A stretch of 44,890 nucleotides of DNA from assembly GCA_934426825.1 (NCBI GenBank), contig CAKRYI010000022.1:1-44890 (forward strand). Reading direction: 5' to 3'. Below are positions 26,034 through 34,349 of this stretch, piece by piece (position 1 is the first letter of the stretch; each line of letters opens with the position of its first letter). This DNA comes from an uncultured Acetatifactor sp. (GTDB taxonomy: Bacteria > Bacillota > Clostridia > Lachnospirales > Lachnospiraceae). The position numbers and the translations under genes are program-made. The notes below the pieces were generated by a model. The model had not been told where the DNA came from. It searched no databases and saw only the letters and a list, made by a program, of their open reading frames with translations.

Positions 26034-27077
26034 CTAAGCGAATAAAGAGGGAGAAATATTTCCTTTTTGGACAATTTTTAAAAACTGTTCATTGGTTAAC
26101 TCAAAACATCCCCAATATTGTTCCCGGTTTAAACCTATTTCTTCAATTAATTCGTGGCGAATAATTCTTTTCGGAAAAGCGGCATTATAGGTCATTTTAA
26201 TTGCCTTGCAGCCACCTCTGTTATACCAGTATCGTAAATCATTTTTGTCAAACACACTATATTTGCTGGCATAGTCATAAAAGCTGTTAAAACCGGTAAA
26301 TTCACTTTGCTTTTTTACACTTTCCACTACGCAGACGGATGTTGCAACAGCTGTATATTCAGCAATTTTTCCCTGTTCTGCTGTTCGATACAGAACTATA
26401 ATATCACCATATTTCAGATTTTCCACCTGTTCCATTGTGCAGACATATATTTTGTGAATGGAATTTGTATAGGAGACATCTGTAATTATATTTCGGTTTT
26501 CTGTTTTTAAAATGGAATCCGGAAACATAATTGAGTGGTATCTGGGATAAATGCTTAGCAAGTATTTTTTTGCTGTGTCCGTATGAATCAGGGGATAATC
26601 CTTATTTATATCGCCGGTAATGTTTTTCATTGGCTTTAAATATACATTTTCTTTATGTGTGCCATCACCCTTTGTGCCATATAGATGAAATCCGAATTGT
26701 TGAACTAAATCAATGAGGGAACGGTGTTTTTCATAAATGGTAACATAGCAGACATCGACATTTTCCCGCACGGCATAATCGGTGATAATTCTTATGAATT
26801 GCTCACCCATCTTTGTCCCGTGTGCATCGATTTTAAAGGTTCCTATCTTTAAGATTTTATTTGCACATATTTTGGGTGTCACATCATCTACAGTATGTTC
26901 TTCAATCTTTAGATATAGAAATCCCGTTATCCGGTTGTTGTCATACTGTACAAATGCAGTTTGACCACTTTTTCGCTGAAACCATTCATCGAAGCCGGGA
27001 TAATCATTTCTTAATGATTGAAAAAAGGAATCCTGTAAATCAATTTCTGCAAATGTTTTACATACTATATTGTTCAA
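26034..27077 (-). CDS. GNAT acetyltransferase domain fused to a PUA/EVE-like region
   Basis: The 347-residue protein has a GNAT fold in residues 1-150: FVQYDNNRITGFLYLKIEE, then ILKIGTFKIDAHGTKMGEQFIRIITDYAVRENVDVCYVTIYEKHRSLIDLVQQFGFHLYG, which covers motif A and motif B. The C-terminal half has strand patterns such as IHKIYVCTMEQVENLKYGDIIVLYRTAE, recalling PUA-like/EVE RNA-binding barrels. Start is TTG 27077 with a strong GAGGAGG site 7 bases upstream. G+C is lower than in flanking genes, suggesting transfer together with the ASCH gene. The substrate is unknown; an RNA base or a protein are both possible. Confidence 0.68.
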   Translation of the reverse strand: MNNIVCKTFAEIDLQDSFFQSLRNDYPGFDEWFQRKSGQTAFVQYDNNRITGFLYLKIEEHTVDDVTPKICANKILKIGTFKIDAHGTKMGEQFIRIITDYAVRENVDVCYVTIYEKHRSLIDLVQQFGFHLYGTKGDGTHKENVYLKPMKNITGDINKDYPLIHTDTAKKYLLSIYPRYHSIMFPDSILKTENRNIITDVSYTNSIHKIYVCTMEQVENLKYGDIIVLYRTAEQGKIAEYTAVATSVCVVESVKKQSEFTGFNSFYDYASKYSVFDKNDLRYWYNRGGCKAIKMTYNAAFPKRIIRHELIEEIGLNREQYWGCFELTNEQFLKIVQKGNISPSLFA

Positions 27078-27219
27078 TAAAGTGCCTCCTCAAAAAAATA
27101 CAATTTAAAATACAAATCAACATAAAATAATGATAACATTACAAAATAGCTAAAAGCAACTACAAATTTTAAAATTTTACAACATTTATGGATAGAAGTA
27201 CAGATAGCAAATTCTAGTC

Positions 27220-27248
27220 TTCAGATAAATAAGAGTCATTATTATAAT
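27220..27248 (+). promoter_or_regulatory. Putative promoter of the DUF368 gene
   Basis: TTCAGA (27220-27225) and TATAAT (27243-27248) are separated by 17 bases. Transcription would start near 27254, giving a leader of about 120 nucleotides that begins in the G/C-rich stretch at 27251. Confidence 0.5.
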
Positions 27249-27250
27249 TT

Positions 27251-27375
27251 GGGAGCGTCCCCGCCCCATTCAGGCAAAAGAAATTTCAGTCATATTTCCC
27301 GGACATGGCGCATAGTCTGTATTTACAGGAGTAAATACAGACTATGCTTTTTTAGTCATTCAGAAAGGGAACAGG
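27251..27375 (+). promoter_or_regulatory. Structured leader with terminator upstream of DUF368 gene
   Basis: The leader holds a 17-base perfect hairpin, 27310-27326 with 27331-27347, closed by an AGGA loop and followed by six T. That is a textbook intrinsic terminator, but no plus-strand gene lies upstream for it to end. The 59 bases before it are G/C-rich and can form GUCC (27256-27259)/GGAC (27300-27303) around two small hairpins. I match it to no riboswitch class I know. An attenuator or riboswitch-like element is inferred. Confidence 0.55.
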
Positions 27376-28212
27376 ATGGGTAAGCAGTCATTTTTGACAA
27401 TGAGATTCATGATTCAGGTTTTGCAGGGGGCGCTGATAGGCGTAGGTGCGGTGCTGCCGGGTATCTCCGGAGGAGTGCTGAGTGTGGTGTTTGGATTTTA
27501 TAAGACGATTATGGAATTTCTTGCAGAGCCGTTTAAACGGTACAGAACCCATGGAGCGAAGCTGTTTCCGGTCTTTTTGGGGAGTATGGTGGGATTTCTT
27601 GGAATTGCCAATCTGCTGTCCTTTTTTCTGGAAAAATATCCGGCGCAGTCGGTGTGCGTGTTTGTGGGATTAATTGGCGGAATGCTGCCGTCTTTATTCC
27701 GGGAAGCGGGAAAAGAGGGGAGCAGCAGGGCGTCTTATTTTTCGATGTGCATTGCCATGATAACGGTGTTTTGCCTGCTGGTGGGACTGCGTTTATTTTC
27801 TGTGACAATTATACCGGATTTTGGGTGGTATCTGTTTTGCGGCTTTTGTCTGGCGCTCAGTATTATTGCGCCGGGTATGAGTTTTTCCACTCTGCTGATG
27901 CCGCTTGGATTGTACGAACCTTTTGTGGCGGGAATCGGGCATCTGGATATGGAGGTGCTGATTCCGGGGGGAATCGGCGGGCTTGCCACGCTGATTCTTT
28001 TGTCAAGAGCGGTCAACACACTGTTTGACCGTCACTATTCCGTGGCGTTTCATGCCATTGTAGGGATTGTCATTGCCGCCACCGTGATGATTATTCCGTT
28101 TTCCGCTATAGCGGAATCCGTGACGGCCTGTGCCATCAATCTTTTCTGTCTGACAATCGGGGTGGCGGCATCCCTGTGGTTGGATAAATTCAACCGGAAA
28201 TATGAAATTTAA
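27376..28212 (+). CDS. DUF368 membrane protein (PopT-like polyprenyl-phosphate transporter)
   Basis: The 278-residue integral membrane protein has the two inverted-repeat signatures of DUF368, GVGAVLPGISGGVLSVVFG near the N terminus and SIIAPGMSFSTLLMPLGLYEP in the second half, and about eight hydrophobic segments. Members of this family (PopT) recycle undecaprenyl phosphate across the membrane for cell wall synthesis. GGGAACAGG precedes ATG 27376. Its stop overlaps the stop of the convergent PII-like gene by 4 bases. The long attenuated leader suggests regulation, perhaps by envelope stress. Confidence 0.85.
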   Translation: MGKQSFLTMRFMIQVLQGALIGVGAVLPGISGGVLSVVFGFYKTIMEFLAEPFKRYRTHGAKLFPVFLGSMVGFLGIANLLSFFLEKYPAQSVCVFVGLIGGMLPSLFREAGKEGSSRASYFSMCIAMITVFCLLVGLRLFSVTIIPDFGWYLFCGFCLALSIIAPGMSFSTLLMPLGLYEPFVAGIGHLDMEVLIPGGIGGLATLILLSRAVNTLFDRHYSVAFHAIVGIVIAATVMIIPFSAIAESVTACAINLFCLTIGVAASLWLDKFNRKYEI

Positions 28213-28895
28213 AGACCCATAATCGCATCCACCGGCAGAGAGAACGCCACTGCGTGGGCAGGGGTATCAATGCCGTGCTGGCTGCTGATGGCGGTCATAA
28301 TATCCGTCTTTTTGTCTTTGGGAACGACAATGGCAACGATTTCCTGTTCGTCCTGCAGAGGAATACCAAAGTGAGTGGAAACCTCTGTGGGGCTGCAGCG
28401 AAGACCTTTTAAAATTGTTCCTCCGGTGGCTCCGGCAGCGCGCGCGGTACACATTACGCTGTCGCTGTAGCCGTGGTTGATTGTTACCAGAATCATTGCA
28501 TGTGTAATTGTATCGTTCATCTTTTTCACCTCATTTTCCAATTCCGTTTCCGTCTGTTCCGAATCAGCATTGTTGATAAGTTTATAGAGCCATCCCTGCA
28601 TTCCGTTCAAAGGAATACTGATTGCAATACCGGTTCCTTTTTTGTGGAGCTGGAGAGCCTGATTCATTTCTGCCAGCAGCAGTTTTGTACGGTTCTTCGG
28701 TACAAAACAAAGCATAATTGCCTTGTGGGTATCGCCGAGTCCGCACAGATTCAGAAAATCGGAGCTCGCGGTACCGATGCCGTGCATCTGGTAATAAATG
28801 GGGATTTTGGAATCCATCAGAAACTCGGTTAATTTTTCCCGGATATTAAAATCTACAATAATGACGAGGCATCGGAATGCTGTTTTATTCTGCAT
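28209..28895 (-). CDS. PII-like regulatory protein (tandem domains)
   Basis: The 228-residue protein consists of two PII-like halves. The first has HGIGTASSDFLNLCGLGDTHKAIMLCFVP; the second has MILVTINHGYSDSVMCTARAAGATGGTILKGLR and EQEIVAIVVPKDKKTDIMTAI, the GATGGT segment being a PII nucleotide-binding loop. PII-like proteins sense ATP, ADP or cyclic nucleotides and regulate a partner, usually a transporter. It lies 2 bases after the DUF1538 gene, whose last codons hold its GGAGGATT ribosome binding site. The two are co-transcribed, so it probably gates the DUF1538 membrane protein. Confidence 0.85.
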   Translation of the reverse strand: MQNKTAFRCLVIIVDFNIREKLTEFLMDSKIPIYYQMHGIGTASSDFLNLCGLGDTHKAIMLCFVPKNRTKLLLAEMNQALQLHKKGTGIAISIPLNGMQGWLYKLINNADSEQTETELENEVKKMNDTITHAMILVTINHGYSDSVMCTARAAGATGGTILKGLRCSPTEVSTHFGIPLQDEQEIVAIVVPKDKKTDIMTAISSQHGIDTPAHAVAFSLPVDAIMGL

Positions 28896-28897
28896 AA

Positions 28898-30418
28898 TTA
28901 ATCCTCCTCCATATCAATAATCACGTTGTCATCAATATCAGCCATAACCATAGAAGCGGATACGGCTTTCTTTTGCTTGAAGCTGTAAAGGGCGCCCATA
29001 ATCTGAATGGCAATCAGGGGAGCCATTGCTACCATTGCTACTACACCGAAAGCGTCCGTAACCACGTTTCCGCCGATAGCGGTGCAGGCCCCCATTGCTA
29101 ACGGAAGCAGGAAAGTGGAGGTCATGGGACCACTGGCAACGCCACCGGAGTCGAAAGCGATACCGACGAATACCTTGGGTACGAAGCGGGTCAGCACCAG
29201 CGCAGCAATGTAGCCGGGAATCAGGAGAAAATAAATGTTCAGTCCGGTGAGCACGCGCAGCATGGCAAGAGCAACGGAGGCGGACACACCGATGGAAAGG
29301 CAGAGGTTCATGGCATTGCGGGAAATGGAGCCGTTTGTGATGTCCTCCACCTGCTTATTCAACACCTGTACGGCAGGCTCTGCTTTTACAATATAGTAAC
29401 CAATCAGTGCACCAATGGGAATCAGCGCCCATTTCCAGGACTGGGCGGCGAGATTGCTTCCAAGGAGGCTTCCCACCGGGGCGAAGCCCACATTCACGCC
29501 AGTGAGGAACAGAATCAGACCGATGATGGTATAGAGAAAGCCCATCAGCATCTTTATCATCTGATTTTTGTGGTAACGTCTGGACAAAAGCTGGAACAGT
29601 AAAAAAACAAGCAATACGGGGAAAATAGAAGAAAAAACTTCTTTTCCGTAATCCGGAAGCATATGTACGAACTGTTTCATAACGTCCTGCATGGTTAAAA
29701 CATCCGGAATCTCGGTGGCGTTGTACGCGGCACCAGTAGGATGATAGAAAATTCCAAGTAACAAAACCATGGCAATGGGTCCGATACTGCAGAGGGACAC
29801 CAGACCGAAACTGTCGCTGGAGCCGTTTTTATCACTTCGGGTGGAGGAAAGACCTACACCGATTGCCATGATGAAAGGTACCGTCATAGGGCCTGTTGTC
29901 ACACCGCCGGAGTCGAAGGCTACCGCAATGAAATCGGGGGGAGCCACGAAGGACAGTAAAAACAGGGCAATATAGAGAATACACAACAAAAGGGAAAGTC
30001 TTTGCTTGAAAATAATTCGCAAAACTGCGACTACGAGGAACAGACCGACGCCAAGAGCCACTGTCCAAATAAGAGTATTGTTCGGAATGGAAGGAACCTG
30101 ATTGGCGAGAACCTGCAGGTCGGGTTCGGCGATTGTAATGATAACGCCCATCACGAAGCAGACGAGAATCAGGATGGAGAGCCGTTTGGTTTTCATAATT
30201 TGGGAACCAACGCCCTCGCCCAAAGGAGTCATGGACATTTCCGCGCCTAGCTGGAAGAACGCCATACCAAACATCAAGAGCAAGGCACCCACCAGAAACA
30301 GAGCAATGGTGCCCGTTTCCATCGGCACTACGAAGATGCTCAAAAGCAGCACAATCACAGTGATGGGAAGTACGGCACTCACGGACTCATCGAATTTTTC
30401 TTTCAGTTTTTTGTTCAA
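28898..30418 (-). CDS. DUF1538 family membrane protein
   Basis: The 506-residue membrane protein has two homologous halves, each with the FDSGGVTTGPMTVPFIMAIGVG / FDSGGVASGPMTSTFLLPLAMG signature and a PLGEG-type opening. About fourteen hydrophobic segments are visible. Inverted duplicated halves with a glycine-rich half-helix motif look like a transporter. DUF1538 genes are regularly followed by a PII-like gene, as here; the substrate is unknown. The gene is divergent from marR, with a shared intergenic region of palindromes. Confidence 0.85.
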   Translation of the reverse strand: MNKKLKEKFDESVSAVLPITVIVLLLSIFVVPMETGTIALFLVGALLLMFGMAFFQLGAEMSMTPLGEGVGSQIMKTKRLSILILVCFVMGVIITIAEPDLQVLANQVPSIPNNTLIWTVALGVGLFLVVAVLRIIFKQRLSLLLCILYIALFLLSFVAPPDFIAVAFDSGGVTTGPMTVPFIMAIGVGLSSTRSDKNGSSDSFGLVSLCSIGPIAMVLLLGIFYHPTGAAYNATEIPDVLTMQDVMKQFVHMLPDYGKEVFSSIFPVLLVFLLFQLLSRRYHKNQMIKMLMGFLYTIIGLILFLTGVNVGFAPVGSLLGSNLAAQSWKWALIPIGALIGYYIVKAEPAVQVLNKQVEDITNGSISRNAMNLCLSIGVSASVALAMLRVLTGLNIYFLLIPGYIAALVLTRFVPKVFVGIAFDSGGVASGPMTSTFLLPLAMGACTAIGGNVVTDAFGVVAMVAMAPLIAIQIMGALYSFKQKKAVSASMVMADIDDNVIIDMEED

Positions 30419-30480
30419 ATTGCATCACACACTTTCTGTTGCCGGGTTAATAGAGTTACAGGACAAATAGTTTACAAATC

Positions 30481-30516
30481 AACTATTAGTTTATCGGCTG
30501 TGGGAAAAAATGTCAA
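30481..30516 (-). promoter_or_regulatory. Promoter and palindrome of the DUF1538/PII operon
   Basis: On the minus strand TTGACA (30516-30511) and TAAACT (30493-30488) are spaced by 17 bases. The palindrome AACTATTAGTT (30481-30491) overlaps the -10 box, a likely repressor site. Confidence 0.6.
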
Positions 30517-30557
30517 TTACATACGGGGGATATTAAGAAATCTTAACAGGATTGTTA

Positions 30558-30598
30558 TTGACATCCCGCCTCATTTTCCATAAAGTTTATCTATAAAC
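30558..30598 (+). promoter_or_regulatory. Promoter and operator of marR
   Basis: TTGACA (30558-30563) and TAAAGT (30581-30586) are spaced by 17 bases. GTTTATCTATAAAC (30585-30598), with perfect 6-base arms, overlaps the -10 and start region. It is a typical MarR-type operator and implies autoregulation. Confidence 0.65.
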
Positions 30599-30645
30599 GG
30601 TTTACAAGTACACAATATAGGATGAAGCATTTATGGAGGGGATTC

Positions 30646-31071
30646 ATGCTGGATCATTTTTTTGAAACTTACCTGAAAATAGAAAAGGCATACCGCCGCT
30701 TTTTTCAAAGCGAGATGGAGGACTACGGACTTACGCCCAATGAGCTTTTGGTGATATTGTTTTTGGCAAAGCGGGACAAGACCTTAAACACCGCGCGGGA
30801 TATAGCGCAGCATGAGGGTGTTTCCAAGGGGCTTGTGGCAAGGTCGGTGGAAGACTTGCTGGCAAAAGGGTATTTGGAGGTGGAACGGGACGAGATGGAC
30901 AGGCGTATCTGCCATCTGTACCTGACCCCGTCCTGCGACAATATCATTGCGCGGATTACGGAAAAGAAACAGGATTTCTTTAAGCGGCTGGTAAAGGATA
31001 TTCCGGAGGGGGACGTCCTCACCACGGAGAGGACATTGCTCCGGTTTATGGAAAATATTACCTCTGTATAA
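30646..31071 (+). CDS. MarR-family transcriptional regulator
   Basis: The 141-residue MarR protein has the winged helix LTPNELLVILFLAKRDKTLNTARDIAQHEGVSKGLVARSVEDLLAKGYLEVERDEMDRRICHLYLT. Dimerisation helices lie at both ends. I start at ATG 30646, which has GGAGGGG 6 bases upstream, rather than ATG 30622. It is divergent from the DUF1538/PII operon. Palindromes overlapping both promoters suggest it represses itself and perhaps that operon. Confidence 0.88.
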   Translation: MLDHFFETYLKIEKAYRRFFQSEMEDYGLTPNELLVILFLAKRDKTLNTARDIAQHEGVSKGLVARSVEDLLAKGYLEVERDEMDRRICHLYLTPSCDNIIARITEKKQDFFKRLVKDIPEGDVLTTERTLLRFMENITSV

Positions 31072-31132
31072 AATTTCCATACATAACATTTGTACCTTCC
31101 GGAAAAAACAGTTGTATTTTCGCAAATAACAC

Positions 31133-31172
31133 TTGCACAATGCGAAAGCACAAAGTATACTCATAGTATACT
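31133..31172 (+). promoter_or_regulatory. Promoter with double palindrome operator of the tetR operon
   Basis: TTGCAC (31133-31138) and TATACT (31156-31161) are spaced by 17 bases. AGTATACTCATAGTATACT (31154-31172) consists of two 8-base palindromes with a 3-base spacer and covers the -10 box. It is a likely TetR-family operator giving autoregulation. Confidence 0.75.
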
Positions 31173-31192
31173 AAATAGAAAGCGAGTATATT

Positions 31193-31840
31193 ATGGGGCG
31201 GGAAAATAAAAAAGAAGCAGTTGCCGCACTGCACAGAGAGCAGATTGTTAATGCGGCGGAGGCGCTTTTTGCGGAAAAAGGCTATGCGCAGACCACCATT
31301 GAGGATATTTCCGGTGCGTCCGGTTACAGTCGCCGCACATTGTACGCCTACTATGTGAGCAAGGAGGACATTCTGGCGCGCATTGTGGAGAAAGGACTGG
31401 AAGTACTGCAGGAGAACGTGGAAAAGGCACTCTCCGGTTCCGGGGATTTCATAGAGCAGTACCGTGAAATCTGTGGAGCCATGAAAAGATACCGGGAGGA
31501 TTATCCGTACTCGGCGGAGAGCGTCATTTCCGCCGATACAAGAGGGGTGCGGCATGCGGCGGCGTCCTCCGAAACCGTACGGCATATTCTGGAACTGGGA
31601 AACCAAATCAATGAACGACTGGCGGACTTTATCCGAAAAGGGCAGCAGGACGGCGTGGTGCGAAAAGATGTGATTCCCATGCTGACGGTGCAGATTATGT
31701 GGTCGCAGATGACGGCGCTTCTGACGCTGGTGAAGGGGAAAAGGGAATATCTTACCGCGCAATATGCCATGTCGGAGGAGGAATTGCTGGACTATGGATT
31801 CCGACAGATAGTGAACGCTGTTTTGGAGGTGCGGATATAG
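31193..31840 (+). CDS. TetR-family transcriptional regulator
   Basis: The 215-residue regulator has the N-terminal TetR helix-turn-helix (IVNAAEALFAEKGYAQTTIEDISGASGYSRRTLYAYYVSKEDIL). Its C-terminal ligand domain shows no specific match. It is the first gene of a tight operon: its TAG is directly followed by the ATG of the next gene. The tandem palindromes over its promoter imply that it represses this operon. The inducer is unknown. Confidence 0.88.
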   Translation: MGRENKKEAVAALHREQIVNAAEALFAEKGYAQTTIEDISGASGYSRRTLYAYYVSKEDILARIVEKGLEVLQENVEKALSGSGDFIEQYREICGAMKRYREDYPYSAESVISADTRGVRHAAASSETVRHILELGNQINERLADFIRKGQQDGVVRKDVIPMLTVQIMWSQMTALLTLVKGKREYLTAQYAMSEEELLDYGFRQIVNAVLEVRI

Positions 31841-32341
31841 ATGGCGGAAAAGGAGAGCGGCGCTGCGTTTGCCCTTTCCTTGCAGGGCGGTGCCGAGGCA
31901 CAGAAAAAGCAGGTGGAAGCGGTTCTTTCCTGTAACGAAAAAACCTCTGCCAATGGACTGGCACTGACTGCGGAACAGGCACAGAGACTGGTGGAGGTAC
32001 GGGCGGGAAGCCTTAAGAAAACCGGACGCATCGAGCTTGGCAGGGGAATACTGGACAGGCTGATTCTGGCTTTCAGCGATTCACCGTATCTGTCGCAGGA
32101 CAATTACGAGGACACGCTGCAGGAACTGGTGGAACTCTTTTACAGCTTCAAAAACGAGACGGACGACCGTGTCCGTGACGAGGTTTTGATTTCTTATATG
32201 AAAGAGGCGTTTGACGGTGAGTGCGCCGGTTCGGTGGAGCTTTTGGCGGAGGAGGCACTGCCGAAATTGGTTTATGAGGTCAACGGACGGCTTGCAAAAA
32301 TGTTTCAAATGCCGCAGGATGTGGGAGGTGACAGGTTATGA
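31841..32341 (+). CDS. Uncharacterised protein (possibly DUF6323 family)
   Basis: The 166-residue protein is soluble and mostly helical, without signal peptide or membrane segment. LTAEQAQRLVEVRAGSLKKTGRIELGRGILDRLILAFSDSPYLSQDNYEDTLQELVELFYSFKNE recalls the family I remember as DUF6323, found beside DUF6179 in Clostridia; this naming is from memory. It is wedged between tetR (no gap) and the next gene (4-base overlap), so all three are made together. I cannot assign a function. Confidence 0.7.
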   Translation: MAEKESGAAFALSLQGGAEAQKKQVEAVLSCNEKTSANGLALTAEQAQRLVEVRAGSLKKTGRIELGRGILDRLILAFSDSPYLSQDNYEDTLQELVELFYSFKNETDDRVRDEVLISYMKEAFDGECAGSVELLAEEALPKLVYEVNGRLAKMFQMPQDVGGDRL

Positions 32342-33324
32342 TGGTGCCGCAGAAAGTGCCGGCGATTGACCGGACAAAACTGGGTGAAGGCTGTTATTTT
32401 GCCTCCCTTCTTTCTGAGGGGCAGGAGTGCGGACTTCTATCGGAGCGTGATGTGGAGCGTATTCAGGCAGAGAGTCTGTCCTTATTGGAGGAGTTAAACA
32501 GAAAGTGGAGCAGGGACGGGAGCAGCTCCCTGCGGTTGGAGAGGGCGCAGCAGTTTTTGGACTCGGTTTTCTATGTGACAGGAGTGTCATTAAAGGAATT
32601 CCCCACGCCGGAGGATGCACTGGAGGCATTAAAACAGGAAGGTCTCACGGCATTATGGAAAAAGGGTCTCCGAAGTGTACAGCACCAAATTCAGATTGCC
32701 CATTTTCAGCAGGCCCAGCTCAAGCGGAATCTGTTTTTGTCGCAGAATGAGTTTTACCGCTCCACCGTGGTGGACGGAATGGATGGTTTTTTCCGGCAGT
32801 ATCAGCCGGAGTTTGCGGCACATGAAATTCCCATTACTGTGGACTATCCCACCTTTTTGCCAATAAAGAATTTAAAAGGCATTGAATATATCAAGAGGTA
32901 TCTTAAGTACATTTCCTATGAAAATCGGTTCTGCCTTTGCTTTGCGCCGGAAAAGGTGCACCGGCTTTTGTGCGGATTCCATGAGAACTACACGCAAATT
33001 CCCATGAACCTCTACGAGCCGGTGCTTGCCACGGCGTTAGGCTGTGTGTTGAATGGGATGTCGGTGGAGAATTTAGATTGTGACATAAGTGTCATGCAGA
33101 ACTTATTCGCGGAGAGAAGTGCGGAGGAGATTGCGGAACCCTTGCGGAATGCCGCAGACTGGCTCGCCGGGGAGTGGTCTTTCTCTGCGGGACTGACCGG
33201 GTATCTGCAGGGCGGTGTCCCACAGGTTGCAAACGCGGTGGAGCGGGGAATTTTGCTGGGACATCTGGAGACGGTGATTTTGAAGCAAGATACTCCATTG
33301 AAAACCTCCGAAAACGGATTATAA
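32338..33324 (+). CDS. Uncharacterised protein (possibly DUF6179 family)
   Basis: The 328-residue protein has no signal peptide, few hydrophobic stretches and mostly helical predicted character. Distinct segments include FFRQYQPEFAAHEIPITVDYP and FCLCFAPEKVHRLLCGFHENY. I recall it as DUF6179, regularly paired with the preceding small gene, but cannot verify this. It starts in a 4-base ATGA overlap with that gene. It closes the tetR-led operon. The strict coupling suggests the two proteins form a complex. A promoter for the nitroreductase lies inside its end. Confidence 0.65.
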   Translation: MMVPQKVPAIDRTKLGEGCYFASLLSEGQECGLLSERDVERIQAESLSLLEELNRKWSRDGSSSLRLERAQQFLDSVFYVTGVSLKEFPTPEDALEALKQEGLTALWKKGLRSVQHQIQIAHFQQAQLKRNLFLSQNEFYRSTVVDGMDGFFRQYQPEFAAHEIPITVDYPTFLPIKNLKGIEYIKRYLKYISYENRFCLCFAPEKVHRLLCGFHENYTQIPMNLYEPVLATALGCVLNGMSVENLDCDISVMQNLFAERSAEEIAEPLRNAADWLAGEWSFSAGLTGYLQGGVPQVANAVERGILLGHLETVILKQDTPLKTSENGL

Positions 33325-33325
33325 T
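33298..33325 (+). promoter_or_regulatory. Promoter of the nitroreductase gene
   Basis: TTGAAA (33298-33303) and TATAAT (33320-33325) are spaced by 16 bases, overlapping the end of the upstream gene. Confidence 0.65.
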
Positions 33326-33358
33326 GAAGATAAATCAGCGATTAGGAGGTATGCAGTC

Positions 33359-33880
33359 ATGAATGAAACAATGCAGAGTATTTTGACAAGACGGAGTGTG
33401 AGAAGCTACAAGCCGGACATGATTCCCGAAGATGTGCTGGAGCGTATTCTGAAAGCGGGCACTTATGCAGCTACCGGCATGGGAAGACAGTCTCCCATCA
33501 TTATTGCAGTGACCGACAAAACGATGCGCGACAAACTTTCCAAAATGAACGCAGCAGTCATGGGTACGGACACAGACCCTTTTTACGGCGCACCGGTGGT
33601 CTTGGTTGTGCTGGCAGATAAAAATATGCCCACCTATCTCTACGACGGCAGTCTGGTAATGGGCAATCTGATGCTGGCTGCGCACAGCGAGGGCATTGCA
33701 AGCTGCTGGATTCACCGGGCAAAGGAAGAATTTGCCTCCAAGGAAGGAAAAGAAATCTTAAAGTCCATTGGAATTGAAGGAGATTATGAAGGCATCGGAC
33801 ACTGTATTTTAGGATATGCACAGGGTGAGGAGCCGGAACCCAAAGAGCGTAAGAAAGATTACGTATACTACGTAAAATAA
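33359..33880 (+). CDS. Nitroreductase family protein
   Basis: The 173-residue FMN-dependent nitroreductase-fold protein opens MQSILTRRSVRSYKPDMIPEDVLERILKAGTYAATGMGRQS, the FMN-binding start of the family. It also has AHSEGIASCWI and the C-terminal GYAQGEEPEPKERK with the basic FMN-contact residues. The short length is common in Clostridia. It probably reduces nitro or quinone compounds with NAD(P)H in the cytoplasm. AGGAGG lies 8 bases before ATG 33359. Confidence 0.9.
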   Translation: MNETMQSILTRRSVRSYKPDMIPEDVLERILKAGTYAATGMGRQSPIIIAVTDKTMRDKLSKMNAAVMGTDTDPFYGAPVVLVVLADKNMPTYLYDGSLVMGNLMLAAHSEGIASCWIHRAKEEFASKEGKEILKSIGIEGDYEGIGHCILGYAQGEEPEPKERKKDYVYYVK

Positions 33881-33916
33881 AGAGAAAAAACGTTTCTAAA
33901 AAAATCTCCGAAACAC

Positions 33917-33945
33917 TTGTAAGCGTGCTGCAAACGTGCTACCAT
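33917..33945 (+). promoter_or_regulatory. Putative promoter of the Cys-rich protein gene
   Basis: TTGTAA (33917-33922) and TACCAT (33940-33945) are spaced by 17 bases, 57 bases before the start codon. Confidence 0.5.
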
Positions 33946-34001
33946 ATGATAAAAAAGTAGTCAATAAGTACGATTGGTGTAGTTGAAAAGGAGAATGTAT
34001 T

Positions 34002-34334
34002 ATGAAATATGAGAAGCCGACAGTAGTTGCATTGAACGATATGTCTGAGGGTGTTTACCTGTCCAGCGGTTATGCAAGACATTGCGAGAGTATGTATATG
34101 AACGGAACTTATCAGGCACCCGAAGGCGGTAAGGTCATCGGAGGAATCTATACCTACGGTTCCATCGGATGCAGAAGCTGCCCGGCAGACATTAACTATC
34201 ACTGTGCCATTGCCGCAGGAGAGTTTGACAGCATCCGTGACGGCAAGCGTATGCCCCAGTGGGAGCTGAACGGACACAGTATCAGTGATACGTATATTAA
34301 CAGTGCGGATTTTAATGAATTTGAGCCACGCTAG
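34002..34334 (+). CDS. Small Cys-rich protein with KYEKP/EGVY N terminus
   Basis: The 110-residue protein starts MKYEKPTVVALNDMSEGVYLSSG. This opening (KYxKP, then EGVY and a small-residue stretch) resembles leader regions of Cys-rich peptides in Clostridia, some of them ribosomally made natural products. Four cysteines follow (28, 57, 60, 68), the last three as CRSC and C68, with Gly- and Tyr-rich spacing. A strong AAAAGGAG site precedes ATG 34002. No radical SAM maturase, protease or transporter is nearby. The aldo/keto reductase gene starts 15 bases later and is probably co-transcribed. I do not recognise a defined family. Confidence 0.75.
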   Translation: MKYEKPTVVALNDMSEGVYLSSGYARHCESMYMNGTYQAPEGGKVIGGIYTYGSIGCRSCPADINYHCAIAAGEFDSIRDGKRMPQWELNGHSISDTYINSADFNEFEPR

Positions 34335-34349
34335 AAAAAGGAGGACGAA

